Source of the DNA: Kibdelosporangium persicum
GTDB lineage: Bacteria > Actinomycetota > Actinomycetes > Mycobacteriales > Pseudonocardiaceae
Reading direction: 5' to 3'
DNA: 64,000 nucleotides
NCBI RefSeq assembly: GCF_013280595.1
Contig: NZ_JAAATY010000023.1
Location: 1 to 64,000 of the forward strand
In this document: in pieces, positions 52,540 through 61,225 of the stretch
How the letters are laid out: every line of letters starts with the position of its first letter
Numbering within the stretch: the first letter of the stretch is position 1
The notes under the pieces: model-generated
What the model saw: only the letters and a program-made list of their open reading frames with translations
Told to the model about the DNA's origin: nothing
Database searches by the model: none
Position numbers and translations under genes: made by a program

Positions 52540-53432
52540 GGACCGGGATGCTGCCAGCCGCTGCTTTCGGTTTTCTTCCGATCCGGCCGGCCCCGGCTCA
52601 GCGGGATGCGTTCCAGGATACCGCCCGCGAACACGTCGTACAGGCCGGTCTCTGCCAAGTGGACATAGCCGATGTGACAGTCGCACGTGGCCAGCGGGCA
52701 CGGTCGCGGTCGCAACGCGGCACGGAACGAGTCGTCATAGAGGTTGCCGATCGTCTGCGGGACGAAGTGGCACCGCTTCACCGTGCCGTCGCCGAGCACC
52801 GAGATCACGGTGTCGCCCGTGCGGCATGGCAGTCCTTTGCTCACGTGCGCGTGTCTGCTGTAGTGGAACAACGGGTCGATGTCCTGCCACAGCGCGGCTT
52901 CCGCGTCGGTGTAGGTGTGGCCCTCCGCCGCGTTCACCCAGACGTAAACGCTGTCCGGTAACGCCTCCCGCAGGCGACGAGCGCCATCGAGGTGTTCGGG
53001 GACACCGACGATCCCCACGCTGAAGCGGGCACCGAGCCGCATCAGCTCCTCGCACTTATGGACGAACCGGTCATGCGTCACCTGCGTCGGGTGATAGGTG
53101 ACCCAGAACGCCGCGGTGTCCAGGTCGCAGTCGGCGATCCAGCCGAGCCGGCAACTCAGGTTGGTCTGGATCGCCACCCGCCGGACATGCGGCATCCGGC
53201 TCAGCGCGACCATCGCGTCCCGGTACCACGACCGGACCAGCCCTTCACCCCACGGCGTGAACAGCACGGACACCTCGTCCGAGGTTCCGCCCACCCAGCC
53301 GGTGAACCGCTGCAACGCGGCACGATCGGCCCGCAGTTGCTCTCGGCTGTCCCTTCTTTTCGCGAACGGGCAGTATCCGCAGTCGTAGTCGCACGACGCC
53401 AACGGACCGCGGTACAGCATGGTCAGATGCAC
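52536..53432 (-). CDS. STM4011-family radical SAM protein
   Basis: A 298-aa radical SAM enzyme. The 4Fe-4S motif SCDYDCGYC (Cys14, Cys18, Cys21) opens the barrel. Cysteines near the C-terminus (LPCRTGD, KRCHF, RPCPLATCDCHIGY) resemble a SPASM-type auxiliary cluster, often used in peptide modification. I recognise it as the STM4011 family, named after a Salmonella cluster of unknown product. GTG 53432 lies 2 nt after the STM4012 stop. It probably works after or with the neighbouring radical SAM protein. The reaction is unknown. Confidence 0.8.
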   Translation of the reverse strand: MHLTMLYRGPLASCDYDCGYCPFAKRRDSREQLRADRAALQRFTGWVGGTSDEVSVLFTPWGEGLVRSWYRDAMVALSRMPHVRRVAIQTNLSCRLGWIADCDLDTAAFWVTYHPTQVTHDRFVHKCEELMRLGARFSVGIVGVPEHLDGARRLREALPDSVYVWVNAAEGHTYTDAEAALWQDIDPLFHYSRHAHVSKGLPCRTGDTVISVLGDGTVKRCHFVPQTIGNLYDDSFRAALRPRPCPLATCDCHIGYVHLAETGLYDVFAGGILERIPLSRGRPDRKKTESSGWQHPGP

Positions 53433-53434
53433 GG

Positions 53435-54718
53435 CTATCTCCGGTCGTACGCGGCCATGGCGGCACGGACGGCGGGCGAGAACAGCGCCGGGCCGATCGC
53501 GTCCGACCAGGCCAGGCCTTCGGGCGTGAGCTGTAACCGGTCTCCGCTGTCGACGAGCCAGCCACGGTCGGCCAACGCGGCCAGTTCGCCGAAGTCCTCG
53601 GTCACGTCCGTGCCGAAACGTTTGCGGTACCAGGCTTTCTCCAGGCCGTCGGCCTGGAGGACGGACTGCAGCAGATGCCTGCGGCGCTGTTCCGCGGCGT
53701 CCAGCGGAATCCCGACCTCGGCTCTGGTGAAGTCGGACAGGGGCCGCGACACGTAGTCGTCGATGATCCCGCGCACGGTGCCGGGACTCACCGCGTAGTC
53801 GAACGAATAGTGCAGGCCGCGGGTGTAGGACCGTGCGCCACAGCCCAGCCCGACCATGCCGTCGGACTGACACGAGTAGTCGTCACCGCCCAGTGCGGGG
53901 GCGTCGGCGCGCCGGAACATCCGCATGGACTGCTGCTCGTATCCCCGCGCCAGCAGATGATCGCGGCCCAGTGTGTACAGTCGCATCCGCTGCTCGTCCC
54001 ACTCCTGCGGGGTTTCGCGCCCGGCGAGACCGGTCAACGGCCGCACATACAGCGGGTACAGGTACAGCTCTTCCGGCTGCCACGCGAGCGCGGCGTCGAG
54101 CGACGCCAGCCACGTGACGTCAGTCTGACCGGTGATGCCGTAGATCAGGTCGATGTTCAGCACCGGGAACCCGGCTGCCCGGATCGCGTCCAACGCCGCC
54201 TCGACCGCGGCTCGTTTCTGCGGCCGCACGGCCGCTCGGGCCTCCTTGTCGTCGAAACTCTGCACCCCGCAGCTGATTCGCGTGACGCCCCGCCCGGCCA
54301 GCACGGCGAGGCGATCGGGCGTCGCGGTGTCCGGCGAGGTCTCCACCGACACCGGAATCCCGTCGAGGCCGACGATGTCGAACAGCCGATCGAGTTCCCC
54401 CGGCTCGAGGTAGGTCGGTGTACCGCCACCTATCGCGGCTTGGACGAACGTCGCTCGTCCGTCGAGCTCCTCGCGGACCGCGTTCGCCTGGCGCCGCACC
54501 GCGTCGAGATACCGCGTGACCAGCTCGGCCGGTGCGCCTGTCCGGGTGAAGAGGTTGCAGAAGCCGCAGCGGATTTCACAGAACGGGATGTGTACATAGT
54601 GGAACAACGCGTCCCGAGGCTCGTTCGCCCAGACATCCCGCAGTCTCGGTCGTGGTTCGAGCGGCCGGTACGCGGTCTTGTGCGGGTACGCGTACACATA
54701 GTCCTGGTAGGGCCTCAT
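53435..54718 (-). CDS. STM4012-family radical SAM protein (HemW/HemN-like)
   Basis: A 427-aa radical SAM enzyme. VHIPFCEIRCGFCNLFT carries CxxxCxxC (Cys47, Cys51, Cys54). GGGTPTYLEPGELDRLFDIV and SCGVQSFDDKEARAAVRPQ place it in the coproporphyrinogen-oxidase-like (HemN/HemW) group, but the operon context fits the STM4012 family and not heme synthesis. A C-terminal winged-helix-like segment (about 360-425) is as in HemN. The ATG overlaps the upstream hydrolase stop (ATGA). The substrate is unknown. Confidence 0.82.
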   Translation of the reverse strand: MRPYQDYVYAYPHKTAYRPLEPRPRLRDVWANEPRDALFHYVHIPFCEIRCGFCNLFTRTGAPAELVTRYLDAVRRQANAVREELDGRATFVQAAIGGGTPTYLEPGELDRLFDIVGLDGIPVSVETSPDTATPDRLAVLAGRGVTRISCGVQSFDDKEARAAVRPQKRAAVEAALDAIRAAGFPVLNIDLIYGITGQTDVTWLASLDAALAWQPEELYLYPLYVRPLTGLAGRETPQEWDEQRMRLYTLGRDHLLARGYEQQSMRMFRRADAPALGGDDYSCQSDGMVGLGCGARSYTRGLHYSFDYAVSPGTVRGIIDDYVSRPLSDFTRAEVGIPLDAAEQRRRHLLQSVLQADGLEKAWYRKRFGTDVTEDFGELAALADRGWLVDSGDRLQLTPEGLAWSDAIGPALFSPAVRAAMAAYDRR

Positions 54719-55524
54719 GTGGTCGCCTCCAGGAAGAACTCCGCGTACGGGACCGTCCAGACAACTTCGTGACCGAGACGGTGGCCGGTGTATCCGTCCT
54801 CGCCGTACGCGGTGCCGTGGTCGGAGCAGACGATCACGAAGCTCGGTCGCCGCAACGCCGCGAACAGCGGAGCCAGTTCGCTGTCGACGTACTCCAGCGC
54901 GGCGGCATGGCTGGCCAAGGTGTCGCCGTCCTGGCGGGTCCCGCCGGGCAGGTGGAACCAGTTCGGCTGGTGCAACGCGGAGACGTTCAGGAACAGGAAC
55001 AGCCGCCGATCCGCGGGCTGGGCCTCGACGACCTCCCTCGCTCGGTCGACCTGGGACCGTGTCGAGGTCGGTGACGTCACGCCGAAGCCGGGCGACCAGT
55101 GGCTCTCCGCGAACATCCCCGGCAGCACAGATCCCAGCGCGCCCTGCTTGTTGAAGAACCCGACACCGCCGACGCACACCGTGTGGTAGCCCGCTTCGGC
55201 CAGGCCACTGACCATGTCCGGTGCGTCGAAGACCCACGTGCCGCCGGCCGTGGTCGCACTGCCGGCGAACCGGGCCGCGAACAACCGCGGGTGCGGGCCC
55301 TGGCCGTCCGGGGTCGGCAGGAACCCGGCGAACATCGCGGCGTGCGAGGCGAAGGTGAAGTTGCCCGGCGCGTGCCGTCGCTCCCACCGCCCGCCGGGGA
55401 TCAGCCCGGCCAGCACGGGGGTTCTGCCTTCGTCGGCCAACGAGCACGCGACGTCGTAGCGCAGGGTGTCGATCGTGATCAGGACCAGGTCGTGGCTGCC
55501 GATCACGCTGTTCATGTCCGGCAT
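54715..55524 (-). CDS. STM4013/SEN3800-family hydrolase (alkaline-phosphatase fold)
   Basis: A 269-aa protein of the sulfatase/alkaline-phosphatase superfamily. Metal ligands are seen in LITIDTLRYD (Asp19) and VIVCSDHGTAYGEDGYTGHRLGHE. The nucleophile region APGNFTFASHAAMFAGFLP has Thr/Ser and no sulfatase CxPxR, so it is not a formylglycine sulfatase. It may be a phosphohydrolase or transferase. It is shorter than free-standing sulfatases. It overlaps the ATP-grasp-like gene by 13 bp and the radical SAM gene by ATGA. The role in the pathway is unknown. Confidence 0.8.
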   Translation of the reverse strand: MPDMNSVIGSHDLVLITIDTLRYDVACSLADEGRTPVLAGLIPGGRWERRHAPGNFTFASHAAMFAGFLPTPDGQGPHPRLFAARFAGSATTAGGTWVFDAPDMVSGLAEAGYHTVCVGGVGFFNKQGALGSVLPGMFAESHWSPGFGVTSPTSTRSQVDRAREVVEAQPADRRLFLFLNVSALHQPNWFHLPGGTRQDGDTLASHAAALEYVDSELAPLFAALRRPSFVIVCSDHGTAYGEDGYTGHRLGHEVVWTVPYAEFFLEATT

Positions 55525-56585
55525 GGCACACCCGTACAGGCAGCGACCTGGGCGGCGTACGTGTCCAGCCCCGCCGCCGGGCCGTCCGGCAGCCCGGTGA
55601 GCCGCGGCAGGAGATCGCCGAACGCGTTCACCTCACCGATCACGTGCCGCCGCCAGCCGATCCCGGGCAGCAGATCCACGCCGACCATCAGCGTCCGGCC
55701 GAACCGCGCCGCGGCCTTCTCGCACGTGTCCAGCCATTCGCGCCAGCGCGGCTCGCCGATGACCGCGCGCAGGCCGGCCACGTCCATCCGGGTGCCGCCC
55801 AAGTGCAGGTTGGTGATCGGATGACGGCTGGCCCGGACCACGGCGTGCGTCGCCTGGCCGGCGATGACGACCACACGCAGGTCGATGGTCCGGCCGTTGA
55901 GCGACGCCTTGGGAAACCAGCGTTCCACGTGCACCGGATCCACGCACAGGCGGTCCACCAGGTCGGCGACCTCGTCATCGCGATACGTGTGCACGCGCAG
56001 GCTGTTCATCAGCCCTTCCGGCGTCATCGCGACCGATGTCGTCGCGGCTGCCCGCGAACCATGCGCCGTCAACGCGACCACGCCCGAGGCCGACGACCCG
56101 TGCGCGGGTTTGAGGAACACCTTCGTCCACCCCCGCTCACGCATCTTCTCCCGCAACGTCGCGTAGCCATCGACACCGTCGATCGTCGGCGGCACCGGGC
56201 AACCAGCCTGCCGCAGGACCTCGTGACACCGTCTTTTGTCGAACATGACGGCGATATCGTCCACGTCGTTGAGCAGCCGTGCGCCCGGAGTACCCGCCAC
56301 GGTCTCGCGCAACCGTTGTAAACCCTTGGTGAACGCGGAGTACCACGCGCCACTACCGTCCACTCGGTACGGATGCGCTTTCGCTCCACGCAGGAGCCGG
56401 TCCACATACGGGTCCTCACCCGGCGAGTCCACGCGGACGAGGGAATCGGTCGGGATCGCACACGTTCCGGCGAGAATCTCCCGCCAGGCCACCACTTTCG
56501 CCGGTGGCAGGCCGGCCGCGCGGACAGCGTCGGCGAACATCGCCACGCGCCTGTTCCCCGGGTTGCCGACGACGACGAACTTCAT
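55512..56585 (-). CDS. STM4014-family protein (ATP-grasp-like)
   Basis: A 357-aa protein. The N-terminus is a small Rossmann-like region (MKFVVVGNPGNRR). The central part looks like an ATP-grasp: KVFLKPAHGSSASGVVAL near 155-172, RTIDLRVVVIAGQ and a late VGVDLLPGIGWRRHVIGEVNAFGDLLP with the metal-binding Glu/Asn. ATP-grasp enzymes join a carboxylate to an amine or thiol, which suits peptide or amino-acid ligation. It overlaps the LRR gene upstream by ATGA. It matches the STM4014 family by context. Confidence 0.78.
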   Translation of the reverse strand: MKFVVVGNPGNRRVAMFADAVRAAGLPPAKVVAWREILAGTCAIPTDSLVRVDSPGEDPYVDRLLRGAKAHPYRVDGSGAWYSAFTKGLQRLRETVAGTPGARLLNDVDDIAVMFDKRRCHEVLRQAGCPVPPTIDGVDGYATLREKMRERGWTKVFLKPAHGSSASGVVALTAHGSRAAATTSVAMTPEGLMNSLRVHTYRDDEVADLVDRLCVDPVHVERWFPKASLNGRTIDLRVVVIAGQATHAVVRASRHPITNLHLGGTRMDVAGLRAVIGEPRWREWLDTCEKAAARFGRTLMVGVDLLPGIGWRRHVIGEVNAFGDLLPRLTGLPDGPAAGLDTYAAQVAACTGVPCRT

Positions 56586-57508
56586 TCCGACACTGCCGTG
56601 TAGTAGTACGGCCGGCCGTTGTAGTGCTCCGGCTCCAGTGCTTCATCGAGGTTGAGCAGAACACCCTTGGACTCAAGCGCTTCGCGCAGCCGCTCGCGCA
56701 TCCGTTCGGAGAGGAAATGGTGGTGCAGGTCGAGGTTTCGCAAGTGCGTCAGGGAAAGCAGGTGCTGACCACCCTCGTCGGTCAGGATGCCCATGGACAA
56801 GTCCAGCGTCTCCAGCCTGCGCACGATGGCGGACTGGGCGACGAGCTCGCAGACGTGGTCCTGCCTGTCACTGTTCTGCAGGCCGAGCACCCGCAGGCTG
56901 GGCAGCCTGTCGCCGGCCAGCAGCGGTTCCAGGTCCTCGGGCCGCCAGTCGCCGCCGTACTCGTCGACACCGAGCCAGAGCCGCAGTTCCCGCAGCGCGG
57001 GCAGGTCCGACTGGGCCACCCCGGCGACCGCCTCGCTCGGCATGCCGCCGGTCTCGATGCGCAGGACCTGCAGATTCTCGTGCCGCACCGGGTGCAGCTC
57101 CAGCTCGTTGCCGCCACGGACAGCCAGTTCGGTCAACGCCGGGAAGGTCCGCAGCAGCGGGGTGATGTCGTCCTGCTCGATCCAGGAGATCTCGTTCTCC
57201 TCGCCGATGATGTCGCCGAGGAAGAGCCCGGTCAGCGCGGGGAACCGGTCCTTCTCGGCCAGCAGGAGGTCGATGACGGTGCCCGACCGGGTTCCGCTGC
57301 CCGCCTCACCCCAGTTGCCGATGACCAGCGCCCTGACCGCCGAAGTGTCCACTGTGGTGAGAAACCGCCGCCACAGTTGCTCGAACGTCTCGTCACTGTC
57401 CCACGTCTCGACGCCCAGGAACCACGTGGGCGTGCCCGGGACGTCCGCCGAGGTGAACTCGGTGACGCCCGAGCCGTGGAAGGTGCTGAGGTGTTCGTGG
57501 ATCTGCAT
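56582..57508 (-). CDS. STM4015-family leucine-rich-repeat-like protein
   Basis: A 308-aa protein that opens the operon. It has no signal peptide. From about 85 it shows irregular leucine-rich repeats (FPALTELAVRGGNELEL, LQVLRIETGG, LPALRELRLWLG, LPSLRVLGLQNS, LETLDLSMGILTDEGGQHLLSLTHLRNLDLHH), spaced about 25-45 residues apart. It is likely a binding scaffold and not an enzyme. ATG 57508 follows AAGGGGGCACG and is preferred over the upstream in-frame ATG at 57547. In related clusters an STM4015-type gene lies with the radical SAM genes, as here. Confidence 0.75.
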   Translation of the reverse strand: MQIHEHLSTFHGSGVTEFTSADVPGTPTWFLGVETWDSDETFEQLWRRFLTTVDTSAVRALVIGNWGEAGSGTRSGTVIDLLLAEKDRFPALTGLFLGDIIGEENEISWIEQDDITPLLRTFPALTELAVRGGNELELHPVRHENLQVLRIETGGMPSEAVAGVAQSDLPALRELRLWLGVDEYGGDWRPEDLEPLLAGDRLPSLRVLGLQNSDRQDHVCELVAQSAIVRRLETLDLSMGILTDEGGQHLLSLTHLRNLDLHHHFLSERMRERLREALESKGVLLNLDEALEPEHYNGRPYYYTAVSE

Positions 57509-57550
57509 CGTGCCCCCTTGATCGGCGTCGTCGGGAGCATCATGCACCGG

Positions 57551-57576
57551 GCCACCGACAGTTTTTCACGGGTGGC
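57551..57576. promoter_or_regulatory. Hairpin GCCACC/GGTGGC upstream of the STM operon
   Basis: Perfect 6-bp arms at 57551-57556 and 57571-57576 flank a loop that includes TTTTT. It lies in the 150-bp gap between the metallophosphoesterase stop (57659) and STM4015 (57508). On the minus strand it could terminate the upstream gene or bind a regulator of the operon. Confidence 0.35.
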
Positions 57577-57658
57577 CGCTGACCAGCCGATTCGGTGCGA
57601 GGGCGGCCCGGCGGCATCGCCATCCCGGCATGTGACGCCGGAGCGACTCCATGTCCGC

Positions 57659-58783
57659 TCAGGCTCGGAGCGTGATCACGGTGATCTCGCTGGGCGCGAA
57701 GACCCGGAACGGGGGACCCCAGAACCCGCTGCCCCGGGTCGTGTAGAGCTGGGTACGCGAACCGTGCCGCGACAATCCATGCACGACGCCCTGATCCAGG
57801 CGGACCAGGTAGTGGAACGGCCAGATCTGGCCGCCGTGCGTGTGCCCCGAGATCTGGAGGTCGACCTTGTCGACCGCCTGCTTGACCTGCTTTGGCTGGT
57901 GGGCAAGCAGGATCACCGGAAGATCCGGGTCGGCGCCGTCGAGCGCGCGCGTCAGGTCGGCGCCGTGGCCGTCGAGGCCGGACGCCCGTGCGGTGGCGTC
58001 GTCGACGCCCGCCAGCACCAGCCTGGCTGTGCCGCGTTCCACCACGATGTGCCTGTTGTGCAACGTTTCCCAGCCGAGACCGGCCATGTGGTCCAGCCAG
58101 GCCTGTGCTTCGCCGAAGTACTCGTGGTTGCCGGTGATGTAGGCCTTGGCCAGTCTGGATCGGACAGTCGCGAGCGGGGCGGCCTGGGCTTCGCGGCGGG
58201 ACGGTGAGCCGTCGGCGATGTCGCCCGCGTGACAGACGATGTCCGCGTCGAGGTCGTTCACCGCCGCGACGAGCCGGGCCGACCACCGGGCGCGGTCGAG
58301 CGGGCCGTAGTGCGTGTCCGAGATGACGACGAGCCTCGTGCCCGCCAGGTCTTCGCCGAGACGAGGGATGGTCACGTCGACGGTCCTGATCCTGGGCACG
58401 CGCAGTGCTTCGCGGTAACCCCACACCAGGAGCCCGATCGCGGCAATTGCGACAAACCCGGCGACGATCCGCGATCTGGCCGGATCGTCGACGCCGAGCA
58501 GTGCCAGTTCCAGGATCTGGCCGATCACCGACCACACGAGCAGGACCCAGATCGCGCCGAGGGTCGTGTCGCCGATCCGGGCCGCCCAGTCCCTGGCGCC
58601 CCTGTTGTGCCCCAGGTACATCATCACGGGGAACGCGACGAGCACGATGGCGAACAGGGCCGTTCCCGTCACGAACACGCCGGCCGGCCAGTCCGTGCCG
58701 GACCCGATCAAGGTCCACCAGGGGATACCGAACATGACCAACAGGACGGCGACCAGGATCAGTGCCCGGACAAGGCTTTTCAC
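57659..58783 (-). CDS. Membrane-anchored metallophosphoesterase (YkuE-like)
   Basis: A 374-aa protein. Four hydrophobic helices at the N-terminus (about 5-130) precede a calcineurin-like catalytic domain (about 155-370): VVISDTHYGPLDRARW, VCHAGDIADG, ITGNHEYFG, LLAHQPKQVKQA and ISGHTHGGQ. This is the YkuE/YaeI-like layout, thought to act on lipid-linked or nucleotide phosphates at the membrane. GTG 58783 is the likely start, placed just before the first helix; the frame stays open upstream but lacks a good start. Same strand as the STM operon, 150 bp upstream, so weak cotranscription is possible. Confidence 0.82.
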   Translation of the reverse strand: MKSLVRALILVAVLLVMFGIPWWTLIGSGTDWPAGVFVTGTALFAIVLVAFPVMMYLGHNRGARDWAARIGDTTLGAIWVLLVWSVIGQILELALLGVDDPARSRIVAGFVAIAAIGLLVWGYREALRVPRIRTVDVTIPRLGEDLAGTRLVVISDTHYGPLDRARWSARLVAAVNDLDADIVCHAGDIADGSPSRREAQAAPLATVRSRLAKAYITGNHEYFGEAQAWLDHMAGLGWETLHNRHIVVERGTARLVLAGVDDATARASGLDGHGADLTRALDGADPDLPVILLAHQPKQVKQAVDKVDLQISGHTHGGQIWPFHYLVRLDQGVVHGLSRHGSRTQLYTTRGSGFWGPPFRVFAPSEITVITLRA

Positions 58784-58964
58784 GAGGACAACGATAACTT
58801 CGCCGGAGGCGGTGCGGTTCCTGGTCCGCTTGGGCTGAGGAGAACCGGGCCGCGGAGCGGTGCCGACGCCGATACGCTGGGTAGTCGCGACACCAATTCG
58901 TAGCCTGTTCGAGTCCACGCGGGTATGGACTTCCGACCATCCGATTCGGACAGTCACCCCCGCT

Positions 58965-58993
58965 GTCGACGCGCTGTGGCGTTGGTCTAGTGT
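58965..58993 (+). promoter_or_regulatory. Candidate housekeeping-type promoter of the LppU-like gene
   Basis: GTCGAC (58965-58970), 17-bp spacer, TAGTGT (58988-58993), as in actinobacterial HrdB promoters. The ATG is 63 bp downstream. The 273-bp gap 58784-59056 holds nothing else recognisable. Confidence 0.4.
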
Positions 58994-59056
58994 TCGCTCG
59001 CCAAAGCCCAGCCCAGGAAGGCGGTCCTGGCGCCATCAAGAGGGGAAATTCCTTAT

Positions 59057-59644
59057 ATGTCTGCTGATGTCTCGACCCCGCCTCCTGCGCCGCAACAGCC
59101 AGGACAGCAAGGTCAACCCGCGCCGCAACGCAAGAAGGGCGTGCCGAAGTGGCTGATCAGCGTCATCGCGCTGGTCGTCATCGGTGGCGGCGTGTACGCG
59201 TACAACTACTTCACCAACGACGTCGCGCAGGCCAAGGCCGGCGACTGCGCCAAGATCACCGGTGAGAAGAACGCGCCGAACTACGAAGCCGTCGGATGTG
59301 ACGCGGGCGGTGCCACCCACGTGGTCGGCAAGGTGCTGGCCAACACGTCGGACAGCTGCTCGGAGCCGTACGCCTCGTTCACCATGACGGCACGTCGCGG
59401 GCCGGACGCCAAGTTGTGCCTGCTGCCGAAGTGGACCGAGGGGCAGTGCTACAAGGAGGACCCGTCGGCATCGGAGTTCGCCACGGTCGACTGCGCGGCG
59501 CCGACCGACGAGACCCTGAAGGTCGTCAAGATCGTCCAGGGCAAGTCCGACCCGGCCGCGTGCGAGGGCGACGCCATCGTGCCCATCGCGTTCCCCGAGC
59601 CGCCGATCACGATGTGCCTGACCCCGGCGAAGCAGCAGCAGTAG
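59057..59644 (+). CDS. LppU/SCO3897-like membrane-anchored Cys-rich protein
   Basis: A 195-aa protein. A short Pro/Gln-rich cytoplasmic N-terminus (1-30, ending QRKKGVPK) leads to one membrane helix (31-50) and an extracytoplasmic domain with eight cysteines (AGDCAKITG, EAVGCDAGG, SDSCSEPY, AKLCLLPKW, GQCYKED, VDCAAP, AACEGD, ITMCLTP), likely four disulfides. This pattern matches the LppU/SCO3897 family of actinobacterial lipoprotein-like proteins of unknown role, but the anchor here is a helix and no lipobox is seen. AGAGGGG precedes the ATG. Confidence 0.72.
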   Translation: MSADVSTPPPAPQQPGQQGQPAPQRKKGVPKWLISVIALVVIGGGVYAYNYFTNDVAQAKAGDCAKITGEKNAPNYEAVGCDAGGATHVVGKVLANTSDSCSEPYASFTMTARRGPDAKLCLLPKWTEGQCYKEDPSASEFATVDCAAPTDETLKVVKIVQGKSDPAACEGDAIVPIAFPEPPITMCLTPAKQQQ

Positions 59645-59653
59645 CCGAAGCGG

Positions 59654-61042
59654 TCACTTCCGTTTGAGGTACAGCACAGCGGCGCCGGTGAACGGCGCCG
59701 CGAACTCGGTGGCCTGACCGCCGCCGGCCTCGGACACGGCAGTGGTCCGGCTCGTCTGCGGGTCGAACCACTGCCCCTCGTACTGACCGGCCACGATGGA
59801 CACGGTGAACCGTCCGCCAGGGCTGAAGACCAGGTACTCCTGGGAGTTGGCCAGGCAGTAACCGGTCGAACTCAGGTCCCCTCGCGGTGTGGCGGTACTC
59901 AGGTCCATCCGCGAGGCGTAGGCCCGGACGTGGCCGAGGTTCGTACGGATCGCGACCTGGGTGTTGTCGTCCATGCTTCCGCCGATGCCGTAGGCACCGT
60001 CGTAGGGGTCCATGTAGATCGGGTTCTCGCCGCGGGTGAACGACTTCCACGGCCAGGAACTGTTACCGCACAGCCCGCACAAGTGGTCCGTGTCCGACAG
60101 GATGACCTTGCCGCCGTCGGCGACAGGCGGATTGTTCACGTCGCCGTTCGGCGAGATCCAGTCAGCGGGCGATGCCAGCAGGTCGTTGTTGTCGCCGCCG
60201 GGATACGTCGACGTCATGCCGATCGGATGCACCTTGCCGCGGCTTCTCCCGTACGCCCGGATGACGTCGATCATGTGGTACTGCCACGCGACCGACGTGG
60301 CCGGAGCTTCGTTGGCGACCTCGTAGAGCACGTTGTCGAGGTCGCCGACCGCGTCGATCACCTTGCGCACGTAGGCTTCCTGCCGAGCGGTCACGGCGGG
60401 CACAGCCAACGTGTGGACCTCCTCGCCGCTGCCGTCGCCGTTGAGGTCGCCGTCGATCCCGTTGACGTTGTTGGCCTTGTTGAAGGGATGGCCCTTCCAC
60501 GGGTTGTTGTCGCAGAACTGGCCTTTGCACGACTCGATGCTCCAGCCGTTGAACAACATCACCGAGACGTAGATGCCGCGCCGACCGGCGTCGGCGACCC
60601 GCTGCCGGACGCGGGCGAAGTAGCCGGGATCGAACTTGTCGAGGTCGAACTTCGGCTGCCCGTCCGGCCCGCTCGTCCTCAGGTACGGCATCGGCGCGGT
60701 GAAGTAGTCGTCGCTGGCGATCTCGTTGGAGAACCTGGCCTGTTCCCACGTCCACAGCCGGAAGAAGTTGTGGTTGTTGCGCTCCAGGAAGTCCAGGTAG
60801 CCCGGGTAGTCGAACTCGCGCGGCGGGTTCGTCACGCCGGTGTCCTGGAGGTTCTGCCAGGTGTGCGCACCGGTCAGCAGGACCGGCTTGCCGTCCGGGG
60901 TGGCGAAGTACCTGGGGTTCTTGGCGTCCCGCTGCAACGGCCCGATGGCCGGTGCTGGCGTCGACGGAACCGTCGGCGTCTCGCCCACGAGCATCACTCC
61001 CGTCACGATCATGCACAGGGCGAGCGGGACAATCCGGACCAT
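59654..61042 (-). CDS. Secreted glycoside hydrolase-like protein (apiosidase/DUF4038-type)
   Basis: A 462-aa protein with a signal peptide (about 1-24). A TIM-barrel glycosidase region spans about 40-370. The strand ending in LYEVANEAP carries Asn-Glu, the usual acid/base pair of clan A glycosidases. RYFATPDGKPVLLTGAHTWQNLQD and FFRLWTWEQARF are typical of the apiosidase/DUF4038 group. A beta-rich C-terminal domain (about 385-460) resembles a putative collagen-binding module. The protein probably acts on a plant or microbial polysaccharide outside the cell. It lies 9 bp from the convergent LppU-like stop. Substrate unknown. Confidence 0.72.
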   Translation of the reverse strand: MVRIVPLALCMIVTGVMLVGETPTVPSTPAPAIGPLQRDAKNPRYFATPDGKPVLLTGAHTWQNLQDTGVTNPPREFDYPGYLDFLERNNHNFFRLWTWEQARFSNEIASDDYFTAPMPYLRTSGPDGQPKFDLDKFDPGYFARVRQRVADAGRRGIYVSVMLFNGWSIESCKGQFCDNNPWKGHPFNKANNVNGIDGDLNGDGSGEEVHTLAVPAVTARQEAYVRKVIDAVGDLDNVLYEVANEAPATSVAWQYHMIDVIRAYGRSRGKVHPIGMTSTYPGGDNNDLLASPADWISPNGDVNNPPVADGGKVILSDTDHLCGLCGNSSWPWKSFTRGENPIYMDPYDGAYGIGGSMDDNTQVAIRTNLGHVRAYASRMDLSTATPRGDLSSTGYCLANSQEYLVFSPGGRFTVSIVAGQYEGQWFDPQTSRTTAVSEAGGGQATEFAAPFTGAAVLYLKRK

Positions 61043-61225
61043 AACCGAAGGTTATCGGCGGCGGTGTGATGGCACAGTGATCGGTACAGCGACGATCAGT
61101 ACAGCGGCCAAGCCGACCTGACGTCACCTGTCCTTTCCTGCCCAGCCGTCTGGTGTTCGGGTCTTCTTCGTGGGATGGATGTGTTGAGCCGGTCGGCGAT
61201 GGAGCGGGGCGGCAGGCCGCAGCGA

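Noticed and set aside
53435-54718. Heme biosynthesis HemN/HemW
   Set aside because: The fold matches, but the operon of STM4011/4013/4014/4015-type genes fits a separate family better, and no heme genes are near.
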